Below, piece after piece: positions 1 through 12,301 of a DNA stretch of 64,000 nt. Position 1 is the stretch's first letter, and each line of letters opens with the position of its first letter. The DNA comes from Larus michahellis (taxonomy: Eukaryota; Chordata; Aves; Charadriiformes; Laridae): positions 30,731,446 through 30,795,445 of the forward strand of contig NC_133899.1 of assembly GCF_964199755.1 (NCBI RefSeq), read 5' to 3'. The position numbers and the translations under genes are program-made. The notes beneath the pieces were generated by a model. The model was not told the origin of the DNA. It made no database searches and saw only the letters and a program-made list of their open reading frames with translations.

Positions 1-2952
1 AAATATAGCAAACTTCCACAATTTTCTCTGAATCCTCAAAGAATTTTTAAAACAAGCCCGTTGAAAGATCATTATAGCTGCATAAACTGTTAGACTTTAA
101 GAACAAATGTGCACTGGAACTAAAACAAAAACTCCCAATAATTTAACTATCCCATTTCGCTTACAGAGGTTACTGTTCATAAATCCAGAAGCTAGCAATT
201 GCAGAGCTTCGGCAACATTTAAAATAGGAAATATTTTATTCAATATAGCACGTACCTGATTGACACTGAATAGGGTTTCTGCTCTTTATAAATGTTCTGA
301 CAGCATTACATGTCAGCAAGGTTTTCACATAGCAATTCTGGATTTGTTTTCCTTCTTTCCTTTATCTCTTGATTCTAAAGCAGCTGTGCCCACCACCACT
401 TAGTCATCAGATTTCAAATATGAATCTTTTCAAAGCAGTGTGATGCCAGCTTATCAGTGCAAGATTACACGGATACTATCAGTGTTTCCTTTCCCTGTGA
501 AGGCAAGACCTAAACAGAAGTTCCTCCTCCTCCTTTCTGACATAACAAGCTTCTGAATTTGTCGTTCACTGCAGTTAAAGCTCTTAACACGATTGAATCA
601 TTTTATAAGCCAAGTATTCTCATATTTAGCACAGAAATATGAATGATTAAGTAACCAGCAATTCAGGAAGCAAATACTGAGATTTAAAAAAACTAAATCA
701 AACTTTTTATATCTTTGTCACAGGAAAACCTGAAACATAATTAACATTTGCTCTGAACCAGCAATGTACTTGGACATTCTGGGCAACATGATCAGTAAAC
801 TACTTTGGCATTGTTTTTAAACACCAGATGCATAAACACAGACAAGGAGGTATTTATTATTTTTTTCTTACGTAACTACATTCTTTTTCAAGCAAATCAA
901 ATTAACTAGAAGCCATTCGATGCAATATCTTTATTTTACCAAATTAACATTTATTAAAATAAAACAAAATATAAATTGAAGCCATGCAGCAAGGTCCAAT
1001 TCTCACTTATACATTGTGATTGCTTTAAAAATGCTTGGTTAGTTGCACAACATTAACCTCATTTACTCTAGGGAAGCTGACATGCATGTAGATACGCTTG
1101 GAAAAAGCCTGGTATTTTTCATTCTTGCATTTTAGATTCCAAAATACCTCCAAGTCTACACAACCTTCCGAAATCTCTTGTCTGAGTTAGGAGATTTGAG
1201 TGTTGTCAACCCATGCAGCTGAAATAGTCCTGCCCCATTTGCTATCAACAGCTTCCCTGCAAGCACTGCCAGGACCAAACCAAGGTGGTATAACTATCCA
1301 CTCAGTCAGCTATTCCCATAATTACTTCATGCTAATGCAATTTTCTCTCAGCATCAGATTTGCCTTTCTACCTTGTTTCTATGTTCTTTTCCTTGAGCCT
1401 CCCCATTTCCTCTCATTACTATTTTGCAGGTCCAAAGACAGCTTCTCTTAATCTGAAATTCCTTTTGTTTTGACAGATAGAGCCTTTTGCAAGCTACAGG
1501 GGTTCAAATCCCTACTTCAGCACTTTTTGATGATTAGTTCATGTATGGAGTCAGACCTGTGTCTCTCCAGTCCCATTTGTGCCTGTAGTAACCCTTAAAC
1601 ACTGTTTAAGGGCAAGGTCATATTCTCTACCATCCTCAATACTAATGGGATAAGAACATAAAGGTTTACTCCTAAAAACTACAGAAGTGCACCTTAGTTG
1701 TTCTCACGCTGCTTTCCCCTCACATCCTGACATAGCCCCCAAACCGTCTGTACCAGGCCCTGGTCCTGCGAGTGTCTTTACTCTAAATACCTGACCCTTG
1801 ACAAAGCTCCCCTCTATTTTTAGCAACTATCCTCCTGCCCCTTTCACAAGACAGCGAGACTCTACTGCTAAAAGGCCCCTTATTTTCCACAAATGGATGG
1901 CAAAAGCTTTTAAAACCAGGGAGGACAGAAGGGACACTACCAATAGCCATCAGCAGAAGTTAGACTTGTGAGGACATCAGTGGGGTCAAGAGATCCTTAT
2001 GGCTGTCTTCTCCCCATGAAATCCAGTGGAAGTCAACTAGTAAAACAGACACCTGCCTTTTTTGGGGTAGGTCTACTAGAAACTACAGCAGTACGTGTCA
2101 TCAGTCACATTACAGCACACAAGGTTTCTGCAGAAGAAAATTGTTCTGTATTTGACTGCCTTCAATAACTTCAAGATATGTTGCCACAGGAATATCAAAT
2201 ATCTAAGAGCTAATATACATGTTCTGCCTGACTAACATTAGAATAATAGTGTGCACCGCTGCAGAAGTGCTCACAAAATGCAGATCTAAGAGGGGAATGG
2301 GGAACAAGGACTATGGATACCAAAAAAGCATTAGGGGTAGCATTAAGTAGTTATCTGTGAATTTTATCTTTCCTCTCCATTCACATCTTCTCTCAGTTAG
2401 GAGACACAGGTATTTTGGGTAATATAAGCAAAAACCTTCAGTCAAGGCAAATCAAGATTTTATTAAGGATTTTATGTGTTAGATAAGCAGATGGAGTAGA
2501 AAGTAACTATATAAACAATCAGGAACAGGTTGGCAGTAAACCAAGAAAAATAAGTCAAGTTCTCTTCTTTCTCTTTTATATATATATAATGTCTATTAAT
2601 GTTTCCTAAAACAACATAAAATGAGAAGGCCTTTAATTAACGTATTTTCCTCATAGCTTTTTTTGGGAGGTGAGTGTCAAGACAGGAGTTCCCATGCATA
2701 GAGAGGGATGATTAGACTCTGAGGTACAGCAGTTTTTAACTGGAGCAGCACCTGTCTAGCAGACATGTGGAACAGCTACGAGGAGCCTCGAGACAATACA
2801 CAAGACAAAAATAATCCAAATCAGATGTAGATCAGGATGGTACACTCCCCTGTGTGTACAAGTGCATGAAGGAGAATACATTAATGCCAATAGATTCAAA
2901 AAGCGGTTCCCTTAGACAAAGGTGTTGTAGTGAATAAAATGGGTAAATTTAC
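1..2952. other. Noncoding stretch 3' of exon C (intron or downstream DNA of the minus-strand gene)
   Basis: AT-rich. No transposon was recognised. Two very short minus-strand exon candidates with compatible phases (1181-1148 and 296-256) are described in the findings; otherwise I see nothing here. Confidence 0.5.
2577..2589. repeat. (TA)n microsatellite
   Basis: A short alternating TA run of about six units. Confidence 0.8.
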
Positions 2953-3199
2953 CTTCTTGACAACCCAGGCCCATCATTGATCAATGGATAAAATCTGTAT
3001 TGTTCCAGATACATAGAGTTACTTTTATCATTATCACCTAAAATTCTACAAGGTTGAGCAGCTACAGGGACCATGGGATTCACAATGCCAAATGTATGGT
3101 GTATATTGTCTGTATAGTCCCCAAGTAAAGCACCAAGTTTTCTTCTCAGCATTCCCACTGCATTTAGTACCTCAAGTCTCACAGTCATGACTTGGATTT
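2953..3199 (-). CDS. Internal or last exon of the same unidentified gene (exon C)
   Basis: The minus-strand acceptor TTTGCTAG opens 247 nt in the phase left by exon B (an alternative AG nine bases downstream keeps the same frame). It encodes, among others, MTVRLEVLNAVGMLRRKLGA, then LLGDYTDNIHHTFGIVNP and LEQYRFYPLINDGPGLSR. The donor is AAG|GTAAAT. Read through instead of spliced, the frame gives one more residue and a TAA, so this could also be the C-terminus. The amphipathic LNAVGMLRRKLGALLG segment is helix-like. With exons A and B it gives about 152 continuous residues. Identity unknown. Confidence 0.6.
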
Positions 3200-3275
3200 C
3201 TAGCAAATTCACGCTATATAAGTGTTTTGAAGAGTGGTTTGACTTGAGGATTCACCTAACAAAGAACCCTCTTAC

Positions 3276-3318
3276 CACCTCCCACAAGTTTTAAAGGTGT
3301 TATAGTAAAAGGATCACA
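3276..3318 (-). CDS. Internal exon of the same unidentified gene (exon B)
   Basis: A very strong acceptor (CTTTTTCTTCACTCTTCCTTCAG) and the donor GTG|GTAAGA bound 43 nt. Entered in phase 0, as exon A requires, they read CDPFTITPLKLVGG and leave one G for the next exon. That leftover base fits the entry phase of exon C. The exon is too short to identify alone; the support is the quality of both splice sites and the phase agreement on both sides. Confidence 0.6.
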
Positions 3319-3823
3319 CTGAAGGAAGAGTGAAGAAAAAGGGTCAGAACAAAACTGCAGAAGGAATCTTTTTGGATAGTGTTCATCAGTGGTTACATGT
3401 TCTTCCATATCTATTATTAAATCGCTGTGGCAATCTCCTTAAGAACACCCGCTGATAGCTGTAAAAAAACCCTACACAATTTCACCTCAGTATCTCATAT
3501 ATCCATAAAAAGAAGTAAACTTTAAGGAAAAGAAGGATGCAATATTAATTTGCAGCAATAAGTACCACAATTATGCCTAAAAGAATTTGAAGGAAACTAC
3601 CCATCCCTGTGTTATCTGGGCAAAAGTATATTCTCCACATTACCTGTGGGTACCCAGTGGGTGAATACCTTGCCTTGCTACCACAGTTTCCACTGCAGCA
3701 CCACACGCTTCATTCCCTAACTATTGCCAAAATAAATGAAAAATCAGTATCACAAGGGAAGGCTTATTTCCACTCCACACAGAAAAGCTCCTCTGAAAAA
3801 TTACCAGCTTTAAATAAACCTAC

Positions 3824-3991
3824 CTGGTTCACAGCATCTCCAAATCTGATAAAGTTTTCAGCCACAATTACAGACCCTCTCCTTGAGGCTCCCAGCTTCA
3901 AGCTGAGCAGGGACGTGCAAGCCTGCTCTCCCAAAACCAAAAAAACCCGACCTTGTTTCTCCAGCTTTCCTGCTTCCAGAGAATCTGGCCT
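3824..3991 (-). CDS. Internal exon of an unidentified protein-coding gene (exon A)
   Basis: On the minus strand a textbook acceptor (pyrimidine-rich TTTATTTCTGTCATCTCCAG) precedes 168 nt that stay open in phase 0, followed by the donor CAG|GTAGGT. The 56 residues start RPDSLEAGKLEKQGRVFLVL and end AENFIRFGDAVNQ. The other phases contain stops. The following exon (3318-3276) starts in the same phase. I do not recognise the protein. Mammalian gene order places ESR2 and TEX21 next to MTHFD1, both opposite to it in orientation, so a TEX21-like gene is a positional guess and not a homology claim. The mixed hydrophobic and charged composition shows no obvious domain signature, signal peptide or membrane segment. 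Confidence 0.65.
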
Positions 3992-4326
3992 CTGGAGATG
4001 ACAGAAATAAAGTTTTTTCCATAGCACGAGCCCTTTCTTGCCCATACACAACCATCGTCAGGTCACAGAGCAGGATTTTGCTTCTTGTTGTCCAAGAGAG
4101 AAATATTCATTTCTCTCTTCTTCTTTTCACTTACTTCCTATGTTCTCCAGGGTTTCAACCTGTTACTTTTTCCCCAAAGGAATTCTTTCCTGTGCACACT
4201 AGGGCTAAAGGCAATATAGTAATTTCCCATCTACTCTACTGTTACACTAGCTAAAACTTTCTTTTGAGGAGGGTCTTAGCAAGTCCTCTTCATTTAATCT
4301 AGTCTAGTCTACTAGAAAAGTTCAGG

Positions 4327-4347
4327 AAAATAAATAAATAAATAAAT
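4327..4347. repeat. (AAAT)n microsatellite
   Basis: About five TAAA/AAAT units, in noncoding sequence between exon A of the minus-strand gene and upstream DNA. Confidence 0.85.
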
Positions 4348-5439
4348 TTTAAAAATATATAATCCTTATAGTGTGGGAGTCCTTGGAGAACGCTGCTTTC
4401 CATAAAGCCACAAAGAATCATCAGAAAATTAACTACCTTACATATATACACACTGGATAGGTGATATAAAACATGAACCATGCAATTACGGAAAATAACA
4501 ACTGCTTTGAAGGATGTGACTGATGTCATATACTTGTTTATTAGTTCTACTCAACCTAAGATTACAAATGATTGCTCCCTCCTTTTTTGCTATGATTTTA
4601 CAAGAAAGTAGGCAACAGGAGGGGGAAGAATAGTTGGGCAAGATAGAGAAGTCCTGCTAGCTCAAAGCAATCACTAATGAAGTGGCTTTCGTACATGGAT
4701 GAAATGTAACTGGTTATATCCACTGCTCTTCAGTAGTTTCTCAACAGAAAAGCTGTCCTTAATTCAGAGTCTCTCTTACAATACAGCAAATATATTCAAG
4801 CAAACTGAAATATATTTTCTTTCCTCTGCAGACAACCTGAATCATCTAGCTAGCAAAGCAAAGTTCAAGATGCAGAAGATTCTGCCAGTGGAAGAACAAG
4901 AGACGAGAGAGAGTTAAAAGACACCTGAAGTGGCTGAAAGATTCCCAAAGTATTTACAACAACTGAAGCAACAGAGCTTTATTCTTTGATCAATGCAGAC
5001 ACTTAAAAACAACTTGTCCTTTAAGGAGTCTGTTTAAAAAGAAATCAAACCATCACAAACACCACAGTGGTGAAAACTCCCGTTTCTCTTTTCAATGTCA
5101 CCACAAAGAAGTACATACAGAAAAATGGTAACTCTTCCTACATATCTTTTTAATTCACAGTTTTCTGAATCAGACTCCATTTTGCAGCAAGTTGTAGTTC
5201 AACTTCCCCTTCAAAAATAATCAGTCTTCAATGGCAGCAGTTACTGGCTGAGGTCAGATTGGGTCGTCTCCTCTTATCTGACAGCTCGCTGCCATCACCA
5301 GCAGCAGTGTCTCTCCCTTGCCTTCTCAGGACCACGTGGTTCCTCCCCATCCCTTGTGCTGGCTCCAGACCTCACCTGACCCAGGAGAAGTCACTTTAGC
5401 TTGTGCACTTTGCAGAAAGCTATGCCAGCAAAAGGAGAC

Positions 5440-5490
5440 GGAGGGATGGAGGGAGGGAAAGAGGGAGCTTCTTTTTTTTTTTTTTTTTTT
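5440..5490. repeat. Purine run followed by poly-T
   Basis: A GGGA/GGAA-rich purine tract (about 5440-5469) is followed by about 19 T (5472-5490). On the minus strand this gives poly-A then a strong pyrimidine tract ending in GCATAG, which looks like a splice acceptor (see findings). Confidence 0.8.
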
Positions 5491-8218
5491 CTCTTTATTT
5501 TTTCATCTGACTGCCAGGCTAGTAAGATGAATCTGCTCCTTGAGAGGTCAAACAAATGGCAAACCAAGAGAAAGGCAGGGCTGCACAAGAAGGAGTGAGG
5601 GAGGAAAGACTGCTCCTTTGCCTGACTGCAAACTGTTAGATCAGATCAGTTCCTTTCTTCCGGCGAGGAGGACTTCTAGCTATAGCTAAGGCACTGACTG
5701 GATAAAATTAGAGGATAAAATTAGATTCAAGTCAGACCACACATCCTTTATGCGCCCCTTCTCCCCCATCATCCCAAACTGTGGATGAGTCAGCCCCCTG
5801 CCCAAATTAATTAAGAACCATGGGGTATCCCTCTTCTCCTTGGCCCCAAGCAAACCCTCCCTTGCCACCCAGGGAAGTAACGCTACAAATAAGACCCAGC
5901 AAGAGAACAGGATGACAGGCAGCAGGAGCCAGCATGAGGTGTCACAAAACCAACATTCGGGTATTTTCTAGAGCTTGGAAGGCCCTGTTGCCTGATTGTT
6001 CTCCTACAGCACACTCCTGCACTCACTCCACTTCAGTTTTACTCTACACCAGCCTTCTCCCACTTCTCAAAACGTATCCCTTTCCTACCTTTCTAGCCAG
6101 CTGATCCATGACCTACACCCACCCTCTGAAAAGAAGTGCCTTCCTTCCTTCTATTCCCGTTACCCCATAACACAAAGAATGGATACAGATGAAAATTTAC
6201 ATGGTGGGAAAAAATCAAACCCAATAAACAAAAAAAAGACATACTTTCTCAAGGAAACGAACAAATAGAAGAATTCTAACCTAAACCAGTTCTCCATAAT
6301 AAATACAATAATAAAATGTAAACAGCATATTCAGTGGAGTCATGAAACAACAGCATTTTATGTACATTGCTGTTTTACTGATAAGCTTTAGAGCTGAGGT
6401 GCTGTGATGCAGAGACAGAACATTTTGGAAGGGGTTAAATTCGTACAGTAGGGATATGACTTCTGCACTCTCCCAGGGAAGCAGCTCCAGATTTTCAAGC
6501 AGGATAATTCTTGAGGGATGGAGGACCTAGTATATTCCAAGACTAATCAGGTTTGCTCTTCATCCAGAATCAGTAGGTATTTAGGCAACATCTTAAATGC
6601 AAATAGGCTGTCAATGTGATAGAAGTTTAGAGAAAATCTGCTGCCAATGTATTAGCACAGAACATATTGCTTTCACCTATTACCTTGCTAAAGCAAACAT
6701 AATTGGGGAAAGGGAAGTAGCAGAGCCTGAATTGCTTGAACTGTTGGGGGGGGAAAAAAAAAGCTATAATCTCAAAGAAGTCTGTCTATCCAGTTGAGGG
6801 GATCAACACAGATATCAGCTGGGTGACTGGCTGTGGCTTCACACTTGCTCTGTTGAACTCTGCCCTGTCTGTTGCCTGGTTTCTCAAAGCTGGAAGGATT
6901 GGACTTGGATTCCCTACTAGAAGAGGGATAGCAATGGGGAAAGAGAGTAGCAGCAGATAAGCAACTGGGCCACTCCATTTTAAAAAAAATCACCTAGTGC
7001 TACGTAATACATTGGCAGAATAAAATCCAGTCTTCAGAGTAAGTTGTCCTAACTGTTTTGTCCTTTTTTCCAGAAGTCGCCTGATTCTTGTATTTTATCA
7101 CATTAACTCTATAAGGTATGAGGCCAGACAGTCAAGGGAACTGCATCTTTCAGCACTCCTCCTGTATTCATTGCTGGAGCACAGTTCAGGGAGAGGAGGA
7201 CCCTGAGGGTGAGCTCAGAATTAGCTTCCCATGTTCCAATTATTGTTAAACAAAGGGCCATATCATTGTTCCCACTTTCAGACAGAATGGAAAGCAACTT
7301 GCACACCCATCAGCTTCAAGGAGATTTTTACCCAGCCTTGAAGGCTGTGAAAAGCAAGAAGCAACAATGGTTAGTTTTCAAAGGGGAGCTTCCATCTAAA
7401 AGTCCAATAATGCAGAGTGCACTTCAAAGGACCAGGGCCTGGACACATAAAATCAGCACCCAAAATTGAGAGAAACTTGACATTTTAACCTTAATCTCTT
7501 TCTGTCAGTTTCCTCATCTACAAGACGAAGGACAAAGCTCTGAGAGATCCTCATATGAAACCAGGAGGCAGGAAAAAAGATAGGAAAGGACATTCACAAA
7601 ATCCACAGGATTGTGAAAACTGGAAACAGCAGAGACAGCAGTCATTTACTTCTGCTACACCAGTTCTGAATGTAATAAAGAAGGTGTTAGAGGCTAGCGA
7701 CAGTGGCTGTAGTTGAGTGCAAACAGCATTCTTACTCATCTTTTAAAGCTATTTTATCCTCAATGTCCAAAATATTAATGAACATTAGAGATATTTCACC
7801 AATTAATTTCCCATTTTGTCAGTCTCTGCCTGGGCAGCATCATGCAGAGATGTAGTAATAGTGATGGTAGGAATTGGGAAGGAACAGAACAGGCCTTTCA
7901 ATAAAGGGCCATGCCTGACATAAAATAATGACTCTATTCAATTATTTCATGCAGATGAAACCTTTGTAACATGCAAACTAAAGACATCTGGCTAGTTCAT
8001 CTCTTTTGCGAGGTTTAGAGAAAAAAAGTCAGAATTGTGTATACATGAAGACAAAGTCAAAAGAAACAACATATAAAGATGCATCCAGCCTAGGGCTAAC
8101 AGCAAAATTGCCAAGAAGAAAATACCAGAGTCCACTGCTTGAAGAAGAAAGAAAAACATCAAAAATGGATTATGGAGAGAAATATAGGGATAAAAGGCAC
8201 AGATATTCACCAGGTTGC

Positions 8219-8251
8219 CTTTTTTTCTTTTTTTTCTTCCTTTTTTTTTTT
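8219..8251. repeat. T-rich simple sequence
   Basis: Three T runs broken by single C or CTTCC, about 33 bp in all. No element attached to it is recognised. Confidence 0.8.
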
Positions 8252-11035
8252 TGGTGATTTTGTGCATGAAGTAGAGAACAAAACTGTCTTTATTTCTCCT
8301 GTCTCCCCATTCCCTACCTGCAATATCCTCAAATTTATTCAAAAGTCTCTAGTCATATGTATGGATTTTAAATTGTTTCTGGCAAGATTTCAAACTAGTG
8401 AGCACTGAACACACATTAAGGCAACCATTAATTGTCCAAACATATCTAGAATTTAGCATATAGTCGCAGCTTGTTTTATATTAGAAAAAGACCTTCGGCC
8501 TTCTGCACAGCCCGCCCTACTTCCTTACTGCACTGAAAATGAATGATTTCATGCAATTGTAGTCATGCAATTGGAGAAGAGCACACCACCAAGTAGATGA
8601 AAGCTTCAACCAGTTCTTAAAAGGTTGGCCCATGTGAGATGAGTGCAAAGGAAAAATTTATCTTCCTGGCAAGAAGCAAAAGGAAGGCAAGGATCTGCAT
8701 TTCATGATCTTTCCCCTCAGTTTTTCATCACACCCCTCATAGGATGACACTAGAGGGGCACCATCTAGCAAAGCAGACCAAGGCAGGAGGCCTTTCCTAT
8801 AAATGCTTTGAAAGATATGAGCCTGTCATCTTTGGTAGCCACTCCTGAAGGGTGGTGACTACTGTAGAAGTACCAGGAGGAATTAACTGCATACTGATGG
8901 TTAATCCACTCGCTTCCAAATGTTAAACTAGATATTTTTTTTAAAATGTGTTCAGCACTGAAAGAACCACCTGTAATTCTGAAGCAGACAGATTTCTATA
9001 CAATGTATTTGCGACATTCAAATTATTTCTGCCAATGCCTTTTGCAGTCTTGGAAGAAAGAGAAAGCGAGCACAATGAAGGATGCTTTTGTGTAATTTAC
9101 ATAGTTAGTTTCTGGTTGATATTTAAACTATTTCTTGCACATGAATTGTATATTCTACATCGCTGATCAGCAAATTGCATTCAGCATCTAACTTGTTAAA
9201 TGGTTTCCTCTGTCAAGAGAATGTTCCCACTGTAATAGTGATATTTTATCCTGTCAAAAAAATGATTAGGCTAAAACATCTTTGTAAATACCATAAACTA
9301 CCCAATAACATCAGAAATTGAAGATGTACAAAGGCTATTCAATTACTCAGGAAACTTCTAAATTTTCAGGTAACAGAACTCATTTTCTGCTTGAATGAGT
9401 AATCAAGAAAATATCATTTTCTTTTATATTGATCATGGTATGAGGCACAGCCTAAGGACAGGAACATAAAATGGTCTATTACATTTTCTTTATTAGTGTT
9501 CGAAAATCATTTTCAAAACTATTTCACTGATTTTTTTCTGGGAAAGGAACCTCCTTTCTAGATATTTTTATGCCCTGTCTCCAGATTCTTAGCTGTGTGA
9601 AACTGTCGCTGGTGGAACGGCATGGTCTAAGAAGCCCAGTCTTTGCTGAAGTCAGTGTAAGTCTTGACATTAAATTCACCAGGGCCAGGATCTCTACTTC
9701 CATATGGGATTAAACTGCAGGCAAATTACCATTCAAAATCCAGAATAATCCCAAGACTTCATTGACTAGGCTTTACTTGCATTCTGTGTGAAAAACAACC
9801 AAAGAAGAGTGAGCACAAACAGCACATTCAGGTTCCCAGCATCTAAATGACCTGAAGCCAGTTCGCTGAACTCACCAAAACGAGTGCGGTTTTATATCAC
9901 CGTAAGAGGTTTTGATATGATGGCTGCTTGTAGACTACTTCTGTACCTCAGGTAAACTAAAACCACCCCTGGGATGGTAGAGAGCTGCTAAGAGCAGCCC
10001 CCGCAGTGCCAGCCATCTTCTGTCTCTTGACTGCACCCACTTGCCAAGATCTGCTCATGTCACAGGGCGAGTACCTCAAGTGTGGACCACTGTTATGCCA
10101 AACTCCACTCTCATTAGTGAAACAACCTTGTTTAAATATGTCTTCCAGAGTTGGGATACACTACTAACACATATAATCAGAAATATGTCACCTTGAAGGT
10201 GATCCAAAGGTAGCAAAAATATTTTTTCCCAGAAGTCACAATTCATAGCTTTGGGGAAACAGACTGTCCTACCATGATGTAAAATGCAGTAAGACTGGAT
10301 TTACTCACTATTTCCTGAGTTGCATTTTTGGGAAGAAAAAATACATGTATTAGACCTACATGTAACAGACCTAATTATCTCCTGACTCCAACTTGCATTC
10401 CTTTTGATTTTGACTTCATTTTAGTTCCTTCCAATTTCCCATACTATGAAAAGTGGGTTAGGCTACTAGGACAATTTATACCATCTTAATTGGAAAAGCA
10501 CACTGTAAATACTTTCCATGTTCTGGAATATGAGATGTTTAATCTAGATACAAGTTTCTTTAAATGAGTTTCTAAACTGTGAGTGTTTTCTTGCTGCCCA
10601 TAAGTGATCCTAAATTATTCCACACAGTTCTAATCCGTAGGTTTCTCCTATGAAAAGCTTAAGGCATGTTCCTTAATACAAATGCACTTCCAGTGGGTAA
10701 GAAGATAATAGCTCTCAATAATAAGTGAGAACCTGCCCATAGCCTAATACTTCCTGGTTTTTCTTTCTTCTCCTAAGTAATAAATTTGAAGTTCTTAGAT
10801 ACATTTACAATTACAGTAACTGGATGTCTTTCATCCAACAGGTCATGTTCCCAGAAGTATCATGAAGAGCAGTAAGGCAGAGATAAGAAAGATACTGAAC
10901 TTTTTGTTTCTTGTAATGAGAAAGAAAACATCAGTCCTGAACACTTGCAACAACTTTGCATCTCTTACAATCATCATTATCCAACTGCACCTAAAGATGC
11001 ACCCAACTTAACAATAAGGCTGTTTAAAGCATAAA

Positions 11036-11066
11036 ATACATACATATATATACACACATATATGTA
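11036..11066. repeat. TA/CA mixed dinucleotide run
   Basis: An alternating purine-pyrimidine run of ACATACATATATATACACAC type, about 30 bp long. Confidence 0.8.
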
Positions 11067-12220
11067 TCTTTTACTTCCTTCTACATATAGTTCAATATAT
11101 AATTCTAAGTATAGTTCTGCAAGAACAAGAAAAAAAGACATCTACCCAGATATTTCTCAGAGTTTTTGGATCGGAAACTGTTTACTTGTGATAATTTCTT
11201 CTTCTTCCACCTCCTATTCAGACACAATGGAATGGGAGTCATGAAAATGTGCAGATAGATATGCAAGAGGAGGAGGGTTTTTTTCTGAATATTACTTGCT
11301 TTTTTTAACATCCAGGCTCCCAAAGGAAGGATAGCAGTCCAAGAATTCAATTAAGGAACCAAATGCAATAAGCAAGTGAGTAAAACGGGTGTACTTCAAA
11401 ATAAATCTCTGAATCTACATCTAGATGAGATTAGCATGGCAATTCTAGAAGTGCTATCAAGCAAACAACCATCCCTCTCACATTTGGTACTTTAAATGGC
11501 TTAAGGAAAATAAATATTATGATTTTTTAATATGCTTTGAATTAGATATTTTTTTACTTTGTCACACATGGAGAGAATGCAAATATTAATGAATGCTTTA
11601 CATTAAGCTGGGCTACTGGACTAAAGTCTACCAGTCTGCTAGAAGTCCAAAGGCTAGCCATTCATTAAATTCAAAGCATGAGAAAAATACATGTAGTTCT
11701 TCAGGAGTAATATGACAGAAAGCTTACCAAGCATATGTTCTCTCATGAAATTTGACATTCACTTGCTTGTATTACCCTGGATCAAAATAATCCAATCACA
11801 AAAATACACAAGAAGAACTAACAAATAGTTCTTATACCATGATTATGTTAACCACCATTGCAGATATTAAAGACATATATGCTTGAGACCTCAGAAACGC
11901 CCAATTTGTCCAAATATTTGAGACAGAGACTAAAAGTAGCATGAAGTGTACCTAAAATACGTCTCTAATATGAGAGTGTAGCAGAATTGTAGGATTTCTG
12001 CAAGACAACTGGCCAGTGAAGGTAAGTGTCAGAAAGGTAATTGGAATGTAATTAGAATTCAGAGTTCCTGATGTTAATTCCTCCACCAGCTTTAAACATC
12101 AAGAATATATGGGATGAAATTAACCACTTTAAGAGATTTTTCTTTCCAGCTTGGCAGCTGTTCCTCTGGAATACATTCTTTTTCTTCCTCAGATTCAACA
12201 GCAATAGGAATGAACCTCAC

Positions 12221-12301
12221 TGACTCCCTGGCAATTTTAAAGAAAGCTGGTACACTTTGAGAAGACATTGATGTGGACCATAATATCACTGCAGGTGCTA
12301 C
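12221..12301 (-). CDS. Candidate minus-strand exon (low confidence)
   Basis: After ACTTCAAACTGCAG (12302 upward) the minus strand is open from VAPAVILWSTSMSSQ onward. A possible donor TCA|GTGAGG at 12221 ends an 81-nt, phase 0-0 exon. If that donor is not used, the frame continues to a TAA at 12092 and ends in ...KVVNFIPYILDV. Phase 0 at the 3' side would fit exon A at 3991. The polypyrimidine tract is mediocre and the open frame is within chance expectation. Confidence 0.22.

Noticed and set aside
1485..1530. B-box-like GGTTCAAATCC resembling a tRNA T-arm
   Set aside because: There is no A box or D arm upstream at the right distance and no acceptor stem, so it is not a tRNA gene.
4699..4917. 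Plus-strand frame with a fine acceptor (TTTTCTTTCCTCTGCAG) followed by DNLNHLASKAKFKMQK and a stop
   Set aside because: A single good acceptor is common by chance. No upstream + strand exon or downstream polyadenylation signal was seen, so a terminal exon cannot be supported.
6772..6935. Minus-strand frame after TTGCTATCCCTCTTCTAG
   Set aside because: The acceptor is strong, but two frames are equally open, no consensus donor is present, and there is no phase partner.
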